Shown here piece by piece: positions 1 to 8,937 of a stretch of 32,253 nucleotides of DNA. Numbering within the stretch: the first letter of the stretch is position 1; each line of letters starts with the position of its first letter. Source of the DNA: CAZOZP01 sp964584325 (GTDB lineage Bacteria > Bacteroidota > Ignavibacteria > Ignavibacteriales > Melioribacteraceae). Position numbers and translations under genes: made by a program. The stretch is taken from the NCBI GenBank assembly GCA_964584325.1, contig CAZOZP010000041.1:1-32253 (forward strand). The letters run 5' to 3'. A model generated the notes under the pieces. It was not told the origin of the DNA. It made no database searches and saw nothing but the letters and a program-made list of their open reading frames with translations.

Positions 1-1136
1 TATATTGAACCGACAGCGTTGTAGGCCTGATTTATTCTTGAAATCATATGATTTTTATAAAAGTCTTTTCCGTATTTCATTTCAAGGTAAAGTGCTTCGG
101 AATAAGTTGCAAAACCTTCATTAATCCAAATATTTTCCCAGCCCGAACAAGTAATTTTATCTCCGAACCATTGATGTGCAAGCTCGTGAGCAATTACAGT
201 TTCACTGAAGGCCGGTGCGCCCATTGATGAAATAGTCTGGTGTTCCATTCCGCCTCCGAATCCGAACTGCGCGTGTCCGTATTTTTCTTTCAGGAATGGG
301 TATGGCCCATAAAGTTCTTCGAATATTTTTAGCATATCCGGGGTAAGATCAAGACGTTTTTTCATAGTTTCATTAAGGAAACCCGGATAAAGGAAATGAT
401 AAATACTAAGAGACTCAGATTCAGAGTATTTATAGTAATTTGTATATAATTCGTAGTTTGCAGCGGCAATGGAGATAAGGTAAGGCGCAATAGGGTAGCG
501 GCTCTTCCATTTGTATGTGGTTGTTCCGTTGCGGAGCTTTTCAATTTCATCAAGACTTCCGTTTGAAACTGCATATAAGTCGCTTCGAACATTGAAATTT
601 ATGTCGGCAGAATCAGCCTTATCAAGCGGAGTATCTTTGCAGGGCCACCAGTCTTTTGAACCGTAGGGCTGACTAAGACTGTAAATTGCATCAGTTGTTT
701 CGAATGTTACAAACGAAAAACTGCCGTAGCCTGAAGTTGCAGGTGTTCCGTGATAGAAAGTTCTTATTGAGAATAAATTGTTTTTCTTAATGAAATGTCC
801 GAATATTATCTTTAGCTGACTATCAGCGGAATGAACAAATATAGCCGGCTTTCCGTTTAAGTGAACAGAGTCAACAATGAGATTTGATGCTAAATCAAGA
901 ATTGCAGTATCGGAAGAATCGGCAGCCATTCGGAATTTTCCGAGAACATCGCCGGAAATTGATTTGTTTTCAAAATTGAATTTTATATTTAGCAAATAGT
1001 AAACGGCATCGATTGCAGGATCGCCCGGGTAATGTGGAGCAGAAGACTTGTTAATTGCAGTTTCACGTATAAAAGATAAATTTTGACCGGGGCATATCGA
1101 AAGTAGCAGAAACCAGCATAATAGTATTTTAAGCAT
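1..1136 (-). CDS. M1 family zinc metallopeptidase (aminopeptidase), C-terminal part beyond the window
   Basis: Translating the minus strand from an ATG at 1136 gives about 378 residues that run off the left edge without a stop. The N-terminus is a signal peptide of about 18 residues, so the enzyme is probably exported to the periplasm or surface. The exopeptidase motif appears as GGMEHQT (usual form GAMEN). The zinc site HELAH is followed after exactly 18 residues by NEGFATY, matching the HEXXH-X18-E rule of gluzincin M1 peptidases. Members remove N-terminal residues from peptides. The usual length is 550-850 residues, so a helical C-terminal domain and perhaps a sorting domain lie outside the window. 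It is downstream of the mmd operon, separated by a probable terminator, and may have its own promoter in the 80-nt gap. Family assignment is secure; substrate is unknown. Confidence 0.9.
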   Translation of the reverse strand, partial: MLKILLCWFLLLSICPGQNLSFIRETAINKSSAPHYPGDPAIDAVYYLLNIKFNFENKSISGDVLGKFRMAADSSDTAILDLASNLIVDSVHLNGKPAIFVHSADSQLKIIFGHFIKKNNLFSIRTFYHGTPATSGYGSFSFVTFETTDAIYSLSQPYGSKDWWPCKDTPLDKADSADINFNVRSDLYAVSNGSLDEIEKLRNGTTTYKWKSRYPIAPYLISIAAANYELYTNYYKYSESESLSIYHFLYPGFLNETMKKRLDLTPDMLKIFEELYGPYPFLKEKYGHAQFGFGGGMEHQTISSMGAPAFSETVIAHELAHQWFGDKITCSGWENIWINEGFATYSEALYLEMKYGKDFYKNHMISRINQAYNAVGSI

Positions 1137-1150
1137 TCTGAACTCCGGAC

Positions 1151-1211
1151 AAAAATAAAACTGCCTTAAAAAGCATAAATTTAATTAAAAATTCAAGCTA
1201 AATAAGGCAGT
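1151..1211 (-). terminator. Probable terminator of the mmd operon
   Basis: A perfect 9-bp inverted repeat (ACTGCCTTA at 1160-1168, TAAGGCAGT at 1203-1211) begins 8 nt beyond the MmdB stop codon. On the minus strand it is followed directly by TTTTATTTTT. The 34-nt loop is unusually long for an intrinsic terminator, hence moderate confidence. Confidence 0.5.
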
Positions 1212-1218
1212 CATAAAA

Positions 1219-2385
1219 CTATTTTGTAAAGAAACTAAGAAGAATACCTGCGGCAACTGCCGAACCGATTACACCGGCAACATTTGGTGCCATTGCGTGC
1301 ATTAGCAAGTGGTTGGTTGGATCTTCTTTTAATCCGGTAATTTGGGCAACACGGGCACTAGCCGGAACAGCCGAAACACCGGCACAACCGATTATTGGAT
1401 TAACTTTATTTCCCTCTTTTAGAAAGAGATTCATAAATTTGGCAAAAAGAACTCCGCCTGCAGTAGCAAACGAAAATGCAATCAGACCAAGTACAAAGAT
1501 AAGTAATGATTTCGGATTTAAGAACACTGTTGCCTGAGTAGATGCACCAACAGTTAAACCAAGAATCATGGTTACAATATCTATTAAAGGCTTACTTGCA
1601 GTATCGGCAAGTCTTTTTGTTACACCGCTTTCTTTAAGAAGGTTCCCGAAAAACAACATTGCCAGAAGCGGAAGAACTCCGGGTACAATAAATGTTGTTA
1701 TTATTAGTCCTATGATAGGGAACAGTACTTTTTCGGTTTTACTTACTGTTCTTGACGGTTTCATTCTAATAAGTCTTTCTTTCTTTGTAGTAAGCAGTCT
1801 GATAATAGGCGGTTGAATTACCGGAACCATTCCCATATAAGAATAAGCGGCAATAGCAATCGAGCCAATGAGATCAGGAGCCAGCTTAGATGTAAGGAAG
1901 ATAGCAGTCGGACCGTCAGCCCCACCGATAATAGCGATTGAGGCTGCTTGTTGTTCAGTGAATCCCAAAGCCAAAGCTCCGCTGAATGTAATAAAAATAC
2001 CTAACTGGGCTGCTGCACCAAGTAGCATAAGTCTGGGATTTGAAAGCAATGCCGAAAAGTCTGTCATTGCCCCGATTCCCAGAAAGATTAGCGGGGGAAA
2101 TATTCCTTTTAGAACTCCGAAGTACAGATAATTTAAGACCGAGCCTTCTTCATAAATACCAAGTTCCTGTCCGTTTACAAATGGTATATTTCCTACAAGA
2201 ATACCGAATCCGATTGGAACCAGCAAAAGCGGTTCGTAGTCTCGGGATATAGCTATATAGAGGAATGTAAGGCCAACCATAATCATGATAATATGGCCCA
2301 TCGTTAAATTAGCAAAACTGGTATATGACCAGAATCTAAAAAAACCGTTAACAAATTCATTAAATATTTCTATGAAGATATCCAT
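1219..2385 (-). CDS. mmdB: Na+-translocating (methylmalonyl-CoA) decarboxylase beta subunit
   Basis: This 388-residue polytopic membrane protein belongs to the OadB/MmdB/GcdB family. It decarboxylates the carboxybiotin carried by MmdC and couples this to Na+ export. The signature GGADGPTAIF is at 154-163 and NPIIGCAGVSAVPASARVAQ starts at 329. Residues corresponding to those reported as essential in Klebsiella OadB (numbering from memory: D203, Y229, N373, G377, S382, R389) are all present as D157, Y183, N329, G333, S338 and R345. Length is normal for the family (about 370-440). It is the last gene of the operon, starting 2 nt after the biotin carrier stop. The methylmalonyl-CoA rather than oxaloacetate assignment rests on the neighbouring epimerase and MmdA-type carboxyltransferase. 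Confidence 0.93.
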   Translation of the reverse strand: MDIFIEIFNEFVNGFFRFWSYTSFANLTMGHIIMIMVGLTFLYIAISRDYEPLLLVPIGFGILVGNIPFVNGQELGIYEEGSVLNYLYFGVLKGIFPPLIFLGIGAMTDFSALLSNPRLMLLGAAAQLGIFITFSGALALGFTEQQAASIAIIGGADGPTAIFLTSKLAPDLIGSIAIAAYSYMGMVPVIQPPIIRLLTTKKERLIRMKPSRTVSKTEKVLFPIIGLIITTFIVPGVLPLLAMLFFGNLLKESGVTKRLADTASKPLIDIVTMILGLTVGASTQATVFLNPKSLLIFVLGLIAFSFATAGGVLFAKFMNLFLKEGNKVNPIIGCAGVSAVPASARVAQITGLKEDPTNHLLMHAMAPNVAGVIGSAVAAGILLSFFTK

Positions 2386-2387
2386 TA

Positions 2388-2825
2388 TTAACTCCCTATT
2401 TCAATGAGAACAGTCCCTTCAAGAATAGTATCTCCTTTTTGAATTTTAATTGCTGAAACAATACCTTCCTTATCAGAATTGATATTATTTTCCATTTTCA
2501 TAGCTTCCATCACTATCAGTTTGTCGCCTACTTTAACGCGGTCGCCTACTTTAACAAATATTTCGAGTATGGTTCCCGGCAGGGGAGCCTTGATATTTCC
2601 CACACCTTTTGCTTCAGAAGGTTTATTTGTTTTCTGTGTATCATAATCTGCAGTAGGTACAACTTGTGTCCTGACTAGTTTTGGTGTTTTGGGAGTTTTA
2701 ATTTCCTGTTTGATTTCAACCGAATAAACAGTCCCGTTAACATCCACTTCTGCAATATTATCTTCGATGTTGCGGATTTCGGTTTCATAGTCGTTTCCGT
2801 TTATTGTGAATTTAAATTTTTTCAT
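2388..2825 (-). CDS. mmdC: Biotin carrier subunit of the Na+-pumping decarboxylase
   Basis: About 145 residues with an N-terminal beta-rich adaptor, a linker and a C-terminal biotinyl domain. The biotin attachment motif EAMKMEN is complete; the lysine is residue 110 from the start used here. It shuttles the carboxyl group from MmdA to MmdB. An in-frame ATG at 2837 would add MDNQ. I prefer the ATG at 2825 because it overlaps the upstream stop as ATGA and gives the MKKFKFTING opening typical of this family. Cotranslation with the OadG-like subunit is likely. No biotin carboxylase domain is present, which fits a decarboxylase rather than an ATP-dependent carboxylase. Confidence 0.92.
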   Translation of the reverse strand: MKKFKFTINGNDYETEIRNIEDNIAEVDVNGTVYSVEIKQEIKTPKTPKLVRTQVVPTADYDTQKTNKPSEAKGVGNIKAPLPGTILEIFVKVGDRVKVGDKLIVMEAMKMENNINSDKEGIVSAIKIQKGDTILEGTVLIEIGS

Positions 2826-3334
2826 TTGATTATCCAATAATTGTTGATCTTAGTTGGTAATTGTCTGATTCCGTAAATTTTTGAACTCCAGGGTGAGTAA
2901 TTTTTCCTTACGCGTTCAATTGTAAGTACTGTGTTTTCCATATCGTGGATTTCCTGAAAATGCAGGTATAAAGCTGCGGCAATCGCAGCATTAACATCTC
3001 CTGTTACATTTGGAGATATTACTTTGAGATCGGTCTTTTCTACTCCTTTCTTTGGTAGTTTTACACTTATAATTTTAACAACAAGTATAAATGTATAGGA
3101 AATTACTATCAAAGATGCAAAAACAATAACCATCCCTAGAAATACCAGAGCCCAGTCACTGGCCCTGATGTTGCCTAAGTTAAAAGCAACCGATGATCCT
3201 ATTTCGGAAACTTCTTTTGTTGTATCTGCAACAGCTTTAGCAGTATGAGAAGCAACATTTACTGAATCTGCAGAAGTATTTAGCAATGTATCTGCAGCTT
3301 GTACAAGGATATTTAAAATAAAAGAATAAATCAT
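2822..3334 (-). CDS. mmdD: OadG-like (gamma/delta) subunit of the Na+-pumping decarboxylase
   Basis: This 170-residue protein has one clear membrane segment at about 60-85 (DWALVFLGMVIVFASLIVIS) and a cytoplasmic tail. It is expected to anchor the soluble carboxyltransferase to the membrane pump and stabilise the complex. The tail carries TIERVRKNYSPWSSKIYGI, and the stretch YSPWSSKIYGI recurs exactly in the second OadG-like gene at 9116. The region before the membrane segment (about 50 residues rich in T, S, A, D and V) is longer than in the second copy and low in complexity. It sits between mmdA (15-nt gap) and mmdC (4-nt overlap). Assignment rests on topology, position and tail; sequence conservation in this family is poor. 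Confidence 0.82.
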   Translation of the reverse strand: MIYSFILNILVQAADTLLNTSADSVNVASHTAKAVADTTKEVSEIGSSVAFNLGNIRASDWALVFLGMVIVFASLIVISYTFILVVKIISVKLPKKGVEKTDLKVISPNVTGDVNAAIAAALYLHFQEIHDMENTVLTIERVRKNYSPWSSKIYGIRQLPTKINNYWIIK

Positions 3335-3349
3335 TTTTGTATCCTCACA

Positions 3350-4909
3350 TTATAACGGAATATTTGAATGCTTCTTGGCAGGATTGGTATCCTTTTTGGT
3401 AGCAAGCATCTGAAGTGCGCGGATAATTCTGAATCTTGTGTTTCTCGGTTCAATAACATCGTCTATATAACCGTATTTTGCGGCAACATATGGATTAGCG
3501 AACTTATCTTTGTATTCTTCTTCTTTTGCGGCAATAAATTCAGCTCTTTTCTGGTCGTCTGTCAGTTCAGCAATTTCTTTGGAGTAAAGAATCTCAATAG
3601 CGCCTTTAGGTCCCATAACGGCAATCTCTGCCATTGGCCAAGCATAGTTGATATCTCCTCTCAGGTGTTTTGAACTCATAACATCATAAGCTCCGCCGTA
3701 TGCTTTTCTTAAGATAACCGTAACTTTCGGAACAGTAGCCTCACCGTAAGCGAAAAGAAGCTTAGCACCGTGGTTTATAATTCCGCCGTATTCCTGAGCC
3801 GTACCCGGCAGGAAGCCCGGAACGTCAACGAATGTGATTATCGGAACATTGAATGCATCACAGAATCTGACGAAACGAGCGGCTTTTCTTGAAGCATTTA
3901 TATCAAGAACTCCGGCAAGGAAGTTTGGCTGATTTGCAACTATTCCTACTGAAACTCCGTTGAAACGGGCAAAGCCTGTAACAATATTCGGAGCATAATG
4001 CCTTTGAACTTCAAGGAATTCGCCTTCGTCTGTAACTGAGTGTATCACATCTTTCACATCGTAAGGTTTATTCGGATTTTCAGGAATAATTTCATTCAGT
4101 TTGTCATCGAGTCTGTCAATAGGATCCGAGCAAGGCGCAAGGGGCGGATCTTCCAGGTTGTTTGACGGAAGATAGCTTAGGAGCTTTCTGATAATCGCTA
4201 TACCTTCTTCTTCATTTTCTGCCGCAAAGTGTGCTACACCGGATCTTGTTGTATGAACTGATGCGCCGCCGAGGTTCTCAGTTGTAACATCTTCACCTGT
4301 AACAGTCTTTACAACTTTAGGCCCTGTAACAAACATATAGGAAGTTTCTTTAGACATAAGAATAAAATCTGTAAGTGCCGGTGAATAAACTGCACCGCCT
4401 GCACAAGGACCAAAAATTGCAGATATCTGCGGAACCACACCTGAAGCCATAATGTTTCTCTGAAAAATTTCAGCATATCCGCCTAACGATTTAACGCCTT
4501 CCTGAATTCTGGCTCCGCCTGAGTCGTTGATACCGATAACAGGGGCTCCGACTTTCATTGCTTTATCCATAACTTTGCAGATTTTATCGGCGAATGTTTC
4601 AGATAAAGAACCTCCGAATACAGTGAAATCCTGCGAGAACACATAAACAAGTCTTCCGTCGATTGTACCATAGCCTGTAACAACACCGTCAGAGAGATAA
4701 TCTTGTCCCTGAAGTCCGAAATCAGTACATCTGTGAGATACAAACATATCAAACTCTTCAAAGCTTCCTTCATCAAGCAACAAATCAATTCTTTCGCGGG
4801 CAGTTAGTTTGCCTTTTTTGTGCTGGGCTTCAATTCTTTTCTCGCCGCCTCCGACACGTGCTTTTTCGCGCATATCGGTTAATTGTTTTAGTTTTTCCTT
4901 AATAGACAT
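3350..4909 (-). CDS. mmdA: Methylmalonyl-CoA decarboxylase carboxyltransferase subunit
   Basis: A 519-residue acyl-CoA carboxyltransferase of the MmdA/PccB/12S family with two crotonase-fold halves. The first half carries GGARIQEGVKSLGGYAEIF, and the second VPGFLPGTAQEYGGIINHGA and RKAYGGAYDVMSSKHLRGD, the glycine-rich acyl-CoA and biotin oxyanion-hole regions. It transfers the carboxyl group of (S)-methylmalonyl-CoA to biotin on MmdC, yielding propionyl-CoA. Length is standard (510-530). It lies 15 nt downstream of the epimerase and upstream of the OadG, carrier and pump genes. Proteins of this family also act in propionyl-CoA carboxylase; the adjacent Na+ pump beta subunit and lack of a biotin carboxylase favour the decarboxylase role. 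Confidence 0.92.
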   Translation of the reverse strand: MSIKEKLKQLTDMREKARVGGGEKRIEAQHKKGKLTARERIDLLLDEGSFEEFDMFVSHRCTDFGLQGQDYLSDGVVTGYGTIDGRLVYVFSQDFTVFGGSLSETFADKICKVMDKAMKVGAPVIGINDSGGARIQEGVKSLGGYAEIFQRNIMASGVVPQISAIFGPCAGGAVYSPALTDFILMSKETSYMFVTGPKVVKTVTGEDVTTENLGGASVHTTRSGVAHFAAENEEEGIAIIRKLLSYLPSNNLEDPPLAPCSDPIDRLDDKLNEIIPENPNKPYDVKDVIHSVTDEGEFLEVQRHYAPNIVTGFARFNGVSVGIVANQPNFLAGVLDINASRKAARFVRFCDAFNVPIITFVDVPGFLPGTAQEYGGIINHGAKLLFAYGEATVPKVTVILRKAYGGAYDVMSSKHLRGDINYAWPMAEIAVMGPKGAIEILYSKEIAELTDDQKRAEFIAAKEEEYKDKFANPYVAAKYGYIDDVIEPRNTRFRIIRALQMLATKKDTNPAKKHSNIPL

Positions 4910-4924
4910 TTTTTAACCTTATAT

Positions 4925-5329
4925 TTAATTTTCTGAACACAGTTCTGTCAAAACACCATTAGTTGATTTAGGATGCAAAAATGCGATATTCAAACCTTCA
5001 GCACCTTTCCGGGGAGCTTTATCAATAAGGTTTACGCCTTTATCGCTCATTTCCTGAAGTGAACCGGGCAGGTCTTTCACGCAGAAAGCAAGGTGATGCA
5101 CTCCTTCGCCTTTTTTCTCAAGGAATTTTCCGATAGGGCCTTCAGGGTCGGTTGATTCAAGAAGCTCAATTTTTGTTTCACCTACTTTAAAGAATGCGGT
5201 TTTAACTTTTTGATCTGCCACTTCTTCAACAGCGTAGCATTTTAATCCTAAAACTTCTTCATAATACTTAATAGATGCATCGAGATCCTTTACTGCAATC
5301 CCAATGTGTTCGATGTGAGAAATATTCAT
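4925..5329 (-). CDS. mce: Methylmalonyl-CoA epimerase
   Basis: A 134-residue vicinal-oxygen-chelate (glyoxalase fold) protein made of two beta-alpha-beta-beta-beta modules. It interconverts (R)- and (S)-methylmalonyl-CoA, linking methylmalonyl-CoA mutase to the decarboxylase encoded downstream. Candidate metal ligands are H8 (HIEHIG), E55 (KIELLE), H79 (GVHHLAF) and E129 (LTEL), spaced as in known epimerases. The ATG at 5329 is preceded by AAGGA at a 5-nt spacing. It is the first gene of the mmd operon, so transcription probably starts in the 178-nt divergent region shared with the histidine kinase. No mutase gene is in the window. Confidence 0.92.
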   Translation of the reverse strand: MNISHIEHIGIAVKDLDASIKYYEEVLGLKCYAVEEVADQKVKTAFFKVGETKIELLESTDPEGPIGKFLEKKGEGVHHLAFCVKDLPGSLQEMSDKGVNLIDKAPRKGAEGLNIAFLHPKSTNGVLTELCSEN

Positions 5330-5341
5330 ATAAATCCTTGT

Positions 5342-5347
5342 ATTATA
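5342..5347 (-). promoter_or_regulatory. Possible -10 box for the mce-mmd operon
   Basis: On the minus strand TATAAT lies 12 nt upstream of the epimerase ATG. No good -35 box is found at 16-18 nt, and the surroundings are very AT-rich, so this may be chance. The rest of 5330-5507 is AT-rich with a TA-repeat near 5471-5483 and shows no clear operator or sigma54 site. Confidence 0.2.
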
Positions 5348-5507
5348 ATGTTAATAAAAATTATATTTTAACCTCAAATATACTTAGAACAGAAATAAAA
5401 AGACCGGAAATAATTAATAAAAATCAAACTAAAACAATCAGCCCGGGTATGATTTAGTAAAAAGAATAAAATATATATATATTTTAGGTGACACATTTAA
5501 AATTACT

Positions 5508-7358
5508 ATGGCCGAAAAAATTGTAAAAAATTATTCTTCTCTTGATCTGCGAAAGAAAATTCTGTTCGGATTTTCATTCATAATTTTGATTATGCTGTCT
5601 ATTTCCTTCTGGGGTTTATTTAATTTTAACAGAATAAACAGCTCATTTAATAAAACTATCGAACAGAACTACGCCAGCATTTTGGCTTCCGATAATATGG
5701 GGAAAGCAATAGATTATCAGTTGTATGCGCTTTTGCAGATTATTTCACGTGACGAAGCTTATGGCCATCAGATGTTCGAGGATGCCGGAAGAGACTTCAA
5801 TTTTTGGTATGAGAGGGCCAGGAAAACTGCTTTCACAGTAGAAGAAAACAGATTGTTGGATAGCCTCGGAATTGAATACAGAAGATTTAATGAGATGTAT
5901 TATGACGGGATAAAATACGATAGTCTGAAGCAAAGGACCGGTTTTTCCGCAAGAAGATATCCGGCTATTGTTGATGGGGGAAACGCAGTAAAGGAAATTT
6001 GCTATCAGGTTTTCGATATTAATCATTCAATTATGAGCGAAACAATAAAAAGCGTTGATCAAATGACTAAGACTGCTTCTGTTTTTCTTCTTCTGATTTT
6101 AATTCTTGCCATAATTTTCTGTTTTACATTCAGTTCAAAGTTTTCGAATTATCTTGTTAAGCCTCTGAACGAATTTATAAATTCGGCAAGGCATATTTCA
6201 GACGGTAATTTTTCGGATAGAATAGAAATTCCTGGTAATGATGAAATAGGAGTGCTGGCCCTGGAATTTAATAAAATGAGTGAGAAACTTCATAGATATG
6301 AAATAATGAACATATCAAAATTAATTTATGAAAAGAAAAAATCGGAGATTATCATTGAAAATATTAATGAACCGGTAGTATTAACTGATAAATCCTTAAA
6401 TATACTAATGCAGAATAAATCTTTTCAGGAAGAATTTGTTAAAGAAAATAAACATCAAAATAATAATCTGCTTGAAATATTTCATAATAATGATTCTTTT
6501 TCTTCACTGAAGCTGGCAGAAGCCGATAACGAAAATGATAAGATATTTCAAGTAACTCTTAATGGGATACTCTATTATTATAAAATAATTGTTTCGCCAA
6601 TCAAGCTTCCTGAATCAGAGAATTCAGGCTTACTGATTGTTTTTAATGATATTACACGATTCAAGGAAATCGACAGAATGAAATCCGAATTTATAGGGAA
6701 GGTATCGCACGAACTTAAAACTCCTCTCACTTCAGTTGGAATGGCATTGGGTATTCTTGAAGATGGAATATTAGGGAATATAAATGAAAGGCAGATGAAT
6801 TTAATTAATTCGATGAAAGAAGATTATAACCGATTGAACAGTTTAATATTAAAAATATTGGATTTCACGAAAGTTGAGTCAGACAGTTTTAAACTTAATA
6901 AAGAGCCTTCAGATATAAATGAACTTATAATGAATGTGAAAAAGAAGTTTGAAATACAAAGCAGAATTAAAAAAATCAGTCTTGTTGTAGAGTCAAATCC
7001 CGAAAAACTTATCGTTGAAGCAGATATTGAGTATCTGACAAGAGCGATTGAAAATATTGTCGGGAATGCATTGAAATTTACACCTGAGGGCGGAACAGTA
7101 ATTTTGAGGAGTTTCAAGAAAAACAATAGCATTTATGTTAGAATATCAGACAGTGGAATTGGAATTTCTGAAGATAACTATAACAGGATATTCGAAAAGT
7201 TTGTACAAATCGGTAATGAAACACCGGGCAGTATCGGTTTGGGACTTTCAATAGCTAAGGAAATAGTCGAAATGCACGGAGGTATGATCCATGTTAAAAG
7301 TACAGTTGGAAAAGGAAGTGAATTTGAAATTATGTTGAAGGAATATGATAATGTATAA
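5508..7358 (+). CDS. Membrane-bound sensor histidine kinase (KinB/NtrB-like layout)
   Basis: A 616-residue kinase with TM1 at about 18-38, a periplasmic helical sensor region (about 40-185), TM2 at about 189-208, HAMP (about 210-265), a degenerate PAS-like segment (about 275-385), DHp with phospho-acceptor H401 (SHELKTPLTS), and a HATPase domain with the N box at N520 (ENIVGNALKF), the DSGIGI loop (about 548-553) and GLGLSIA (577-583). All catalytic motifs are intact. It overlaps the downstream NtrC-type regulator by 14 nt, so the two form a cognate pair. The signal is unknown. Position between the Na+-pump operon and the second pump/Ton operon suggests it controls one or both. No good Shine-Dalgarno lies at normal spacing before the ATG. 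Confidence 0.93.
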   Translation: MAEKIVKNYSSLDLRKKILFGFSFIILIMLSISFWGLFNFNRINSSFNKTIEQNYASILASDNMGKAIDYQLYALLQIISRDEAYGHQMFEDAGRDFNFWYERARKTAFTVEENRLLDSLGIEYRRFNEMYYDGIKYDSLKQRTGFSARRYPAIVDGGNAVKEICYQVFDINHSIMSETIKSVDQMTKTASVFLLLILILAIIFCFTFSSKFSNYLVKPLNEFINSARHISDGNFSDRIEIPGNDEIGVLALEFNKMSEKLHRYEIMNISKLIYEKKKSEIIIENINEPVVLTDKSLNILMQNKSFQEEFVKENKHQNNNLLEIFHNNDSFSSLKLAEADNENDKIFQVTLNGILYYYKIIVSPIKLPESENSGLLIVFNDITRFKEIDRMKSEFIGKVSHELKTPLTSVGMALGILEDGILGNINERQMNLINSMKEDYNRLNSLILKILDFTKVESDSFKLNKEPSDINELIMNVKKKFEIQSRIKKISLVVESNPEKLIVEADIEYLTRAIENIVGNALKFTPEGGTVILRSFKKNNSIYVRISDSGIGISEDNYNRIFEKFVQIGNETPGSIGLGLSIAKEIVEMHGGMIHVKSTVGKGSEFEIMLKEYDNV

Positions 7359-8679
7359 AGCCGCTGTAATAGTAATTGATGATGAACTTAATATTCTTAA
7401 AACCCTGGAAATATCACTTCAATCCCAAAATTTCTATACGGAAGTCTATTCAAATCCGTTAGAAGCTTTGAAAGCCTTTTCAAAAAGGTATTTCGATATT
7501 GCTTATGTTGATCTAAAAATGATTCCAATAAACGGTATTGAAGTGCTAAAAGAAATAAAAAAAAATTCTCCGGATACAACAGTTGTAATGATGACTGCTT
7601 ACGGATCGGTTGAAACTGCTGTTGAAGCAATAAAGTCAGGAGCTTATGATTATATCTCTAAACCATTTGTTCACAAGGAATTCATTTATTTTGCGGATCG
7701 AATTTATAATTATCATTCTCTTAATAAAGAAATAAAAGGACTAAAATTTCAGATTGAAACTCTTAATGATTTTGGTGATATAGTTACAAATAATCCCAAT
7801 ATGGTTAGTTTGCTAAATACAGCTTCAGTTATTGCAGAAAGCGACTTGTCCGTTTTGATTGAAGGAGAAAGCGGTACGGGAAAGGAAATGTTCGCCAGAT
7901 ATATTCATTCCTGCAGCGAGAGAAAGAATAAACCATTTGTTGCGATTAATTGCGCCGCCATACCGGAATCATTATTTGAAAGTGAATTATTCGGACACGT
8001 TAGAGGTTCGTTTACCGGGGCTATTAAGGACAGAATAGGTAGATTTGAAATGGCTGATTCAGGAACGGTTTTCTTAGATGAAGTTGCAGAACTTCCGAAA
8101 GCAATGCAGGTAAAGCTCCTCAGGTTTCTGCAAAATATGGAATATGAAAGGGTGGGCGAAAATATTACGAGGAAAATTAATTTACGGGTTATCAGTGCCA
8201 CTAATAAAGATATTGATAAGGAGATAAAAGAAGGCAGCTTTAGAGAAGATTTTTTCTACCGAATTGCTTCATTCAGAATGAAACTGCCGCCACTGAGAGA
8301 AAGGAAAGACGATATTTCTATTCTTGCTGAACAATTTATCTTAAAATACAAAAAAGCGCGGCATCTTAGAATGCATCCGGGCACTCTCGAAAGTTTAAAA
8401 AAGTATGACTGGCCGGGAAATGTAAGGGAATTTGAAAATGTAATACGGCTTATTACCGTGTTGGCTAAAGATAATATCCTTATTCCCGACTATCTCCCTG
8501 CGGAGATAAAAGAAATGTCATTTTCTGAAATATCTGAGCAGTTTAAAAGTCTTGAGGAGTTAGAGTTGGATTACATAAAAAAAGTACTTGAAGAAATTCC
8601 TAATGCGAAGCAGGCTGCAGAAATTTTAGGAATATCGGAGACAACTCTTTGGAGGAAAAGGAAACTCTACAATATTTGA
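7345..8679 (+). CDS. NtrC-family sigma54-dependent response regulator
   Basis: A 444-residue regulator in three parts. The receiver domain (about 8-120) has DD at 12-13, phospho-acceptor D56, T84 and K106. The AAA+ domain (about 145-385) has Walker A GESGTGKE (173-180), Walker B TVFLDE (241-246) and the sigma54-contact loop as GSFTGA (221-226) rather than GAFTGA. A Fis-type helix-turn-helix is C-terminal (about 415-442, ending NAKQAAEILGISETTLWRKR). It activates RNA polymerase-sigma54 at -24/-12 promoters from upstream sites. The start could also be the ATG at 7351, which is better spaced from GAAGG at 7337-7341 (9 nt against 3). It overlaps the kinase gene. The likely target is the operon beginning at 8983, where matching DNA features are seen. 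Confidence 0.95.
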   Translation: MIMYKAAVIVIDDELNILKTLEISLQSQNFYTEVYSNPLEALKAFSKRYFDIAYVDLKMIPINGIEVLKEIKKNSPDTTVVMMTAYGSVETAVEAIKSGAYDYISKPFVHKEFIYFADRIYNYHSLNKEIKGLKFQIETLNDFGDIVTNNPNMVSLLNTASVIAESDLSVLIEGESGTGKEMFARYIHSCSERKNKPFVAINCAAIPESLFESELFGHVRGSFTGAIKDRIGRFEMADSGTVFLDEVAELPKAMQVKLLRFLQNMEYERVGENITRKINLRVISATNKDIDKEIKEGSFREDFFYRIASFRMKLPPLRERKDDISILAEQFILKYKKARHLRMHPGTLESLKKYDWPGNVREFENVIRLITVLAKDNILIPDYLPAEIKEMSFSEISEQFKSLEELELDYIKKVLEEIPNAKQAAEILGISETTLWRKRKLYNI

Positions 8680-8680
8680 C

Positions 8681-8747
8681 GGCTTTCATTTTGCAATAAA
8701 AAATCGCTATAAAACCGTTCTAAATTAATTAGGCTTTCATTTTGAAA
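8681..8747 (+). promoter_or_regulatory. Tandem repeat, candidate upstream activator sites for the NtrC-type regulator
   Basis: GGCTTTCATTTTG occurs twice (8681-8693 and 8732-8744), starts 51 bp apart, close to five helical turns. The second copy is embedded in the perfect inverted repeat TTTCA-TTT-TGAAA (8735-8747); the first has one mismatch (TTTCA-TTT-TGCAA, 8684-8696). Centres lie roughly 205 and 255 bp upstream of the predicted start of transcription, a usual distance for enhancer-type sites. A similar CTTTCATTTTGAAA occurs inside a coding region at 22278, so the motif is not unique in the window. Confidence 0.5.
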
Positions 8748-8920
8748 ACTGATATTTCTTAGAATATTTCAAAATTAAAAACATATCTATGCCTCAACCT
8801 TTTCCTACTGTTTTATAAACCGCATAAAAAAACCTAAAATCCCCTATTAAATAAAAGTGAAGCTGTTAAACTGCTTTTCTCTTTAGATTTATCCATCCGG
8901 AAATTTAAGTTGTTTTTGCT

Positions 8921-8937
8921 CAGGCACAGAAGTTGGC
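8921..8937 (+). promoter_or_regulatory. Candidate sigma54 (-24/-12) promoter of the OadGB-Ton operon
   Basis: AGGCAC-AGAAG-TTGG at 8922-8936 matches the sigma54 pattern TGGCAC-N5-TTGC with exact spacing and the invariant GG at -24. Deviations are A for T before GG and G for C at -12. Transcription would begin near 8948, leaving a leader of about 35 nt with GGAGA ahead of the ATG at 8983. The gene immediately upstream encodes a sigma54 activator, which raises the plausibility. Confidence 0.5.

Noticed and set aside
362..592. 76-codon minus-strand frame
   Set aside because: Lies in another frame inside the M1 peptidase gene, whose translation carries clear motifs.
5471..5483. TA-rich repeat before the histidine kinase
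   Set aside because: Simple AT dinucleotide run in an AT-rich promoter region; no evidence of an operator or origin.
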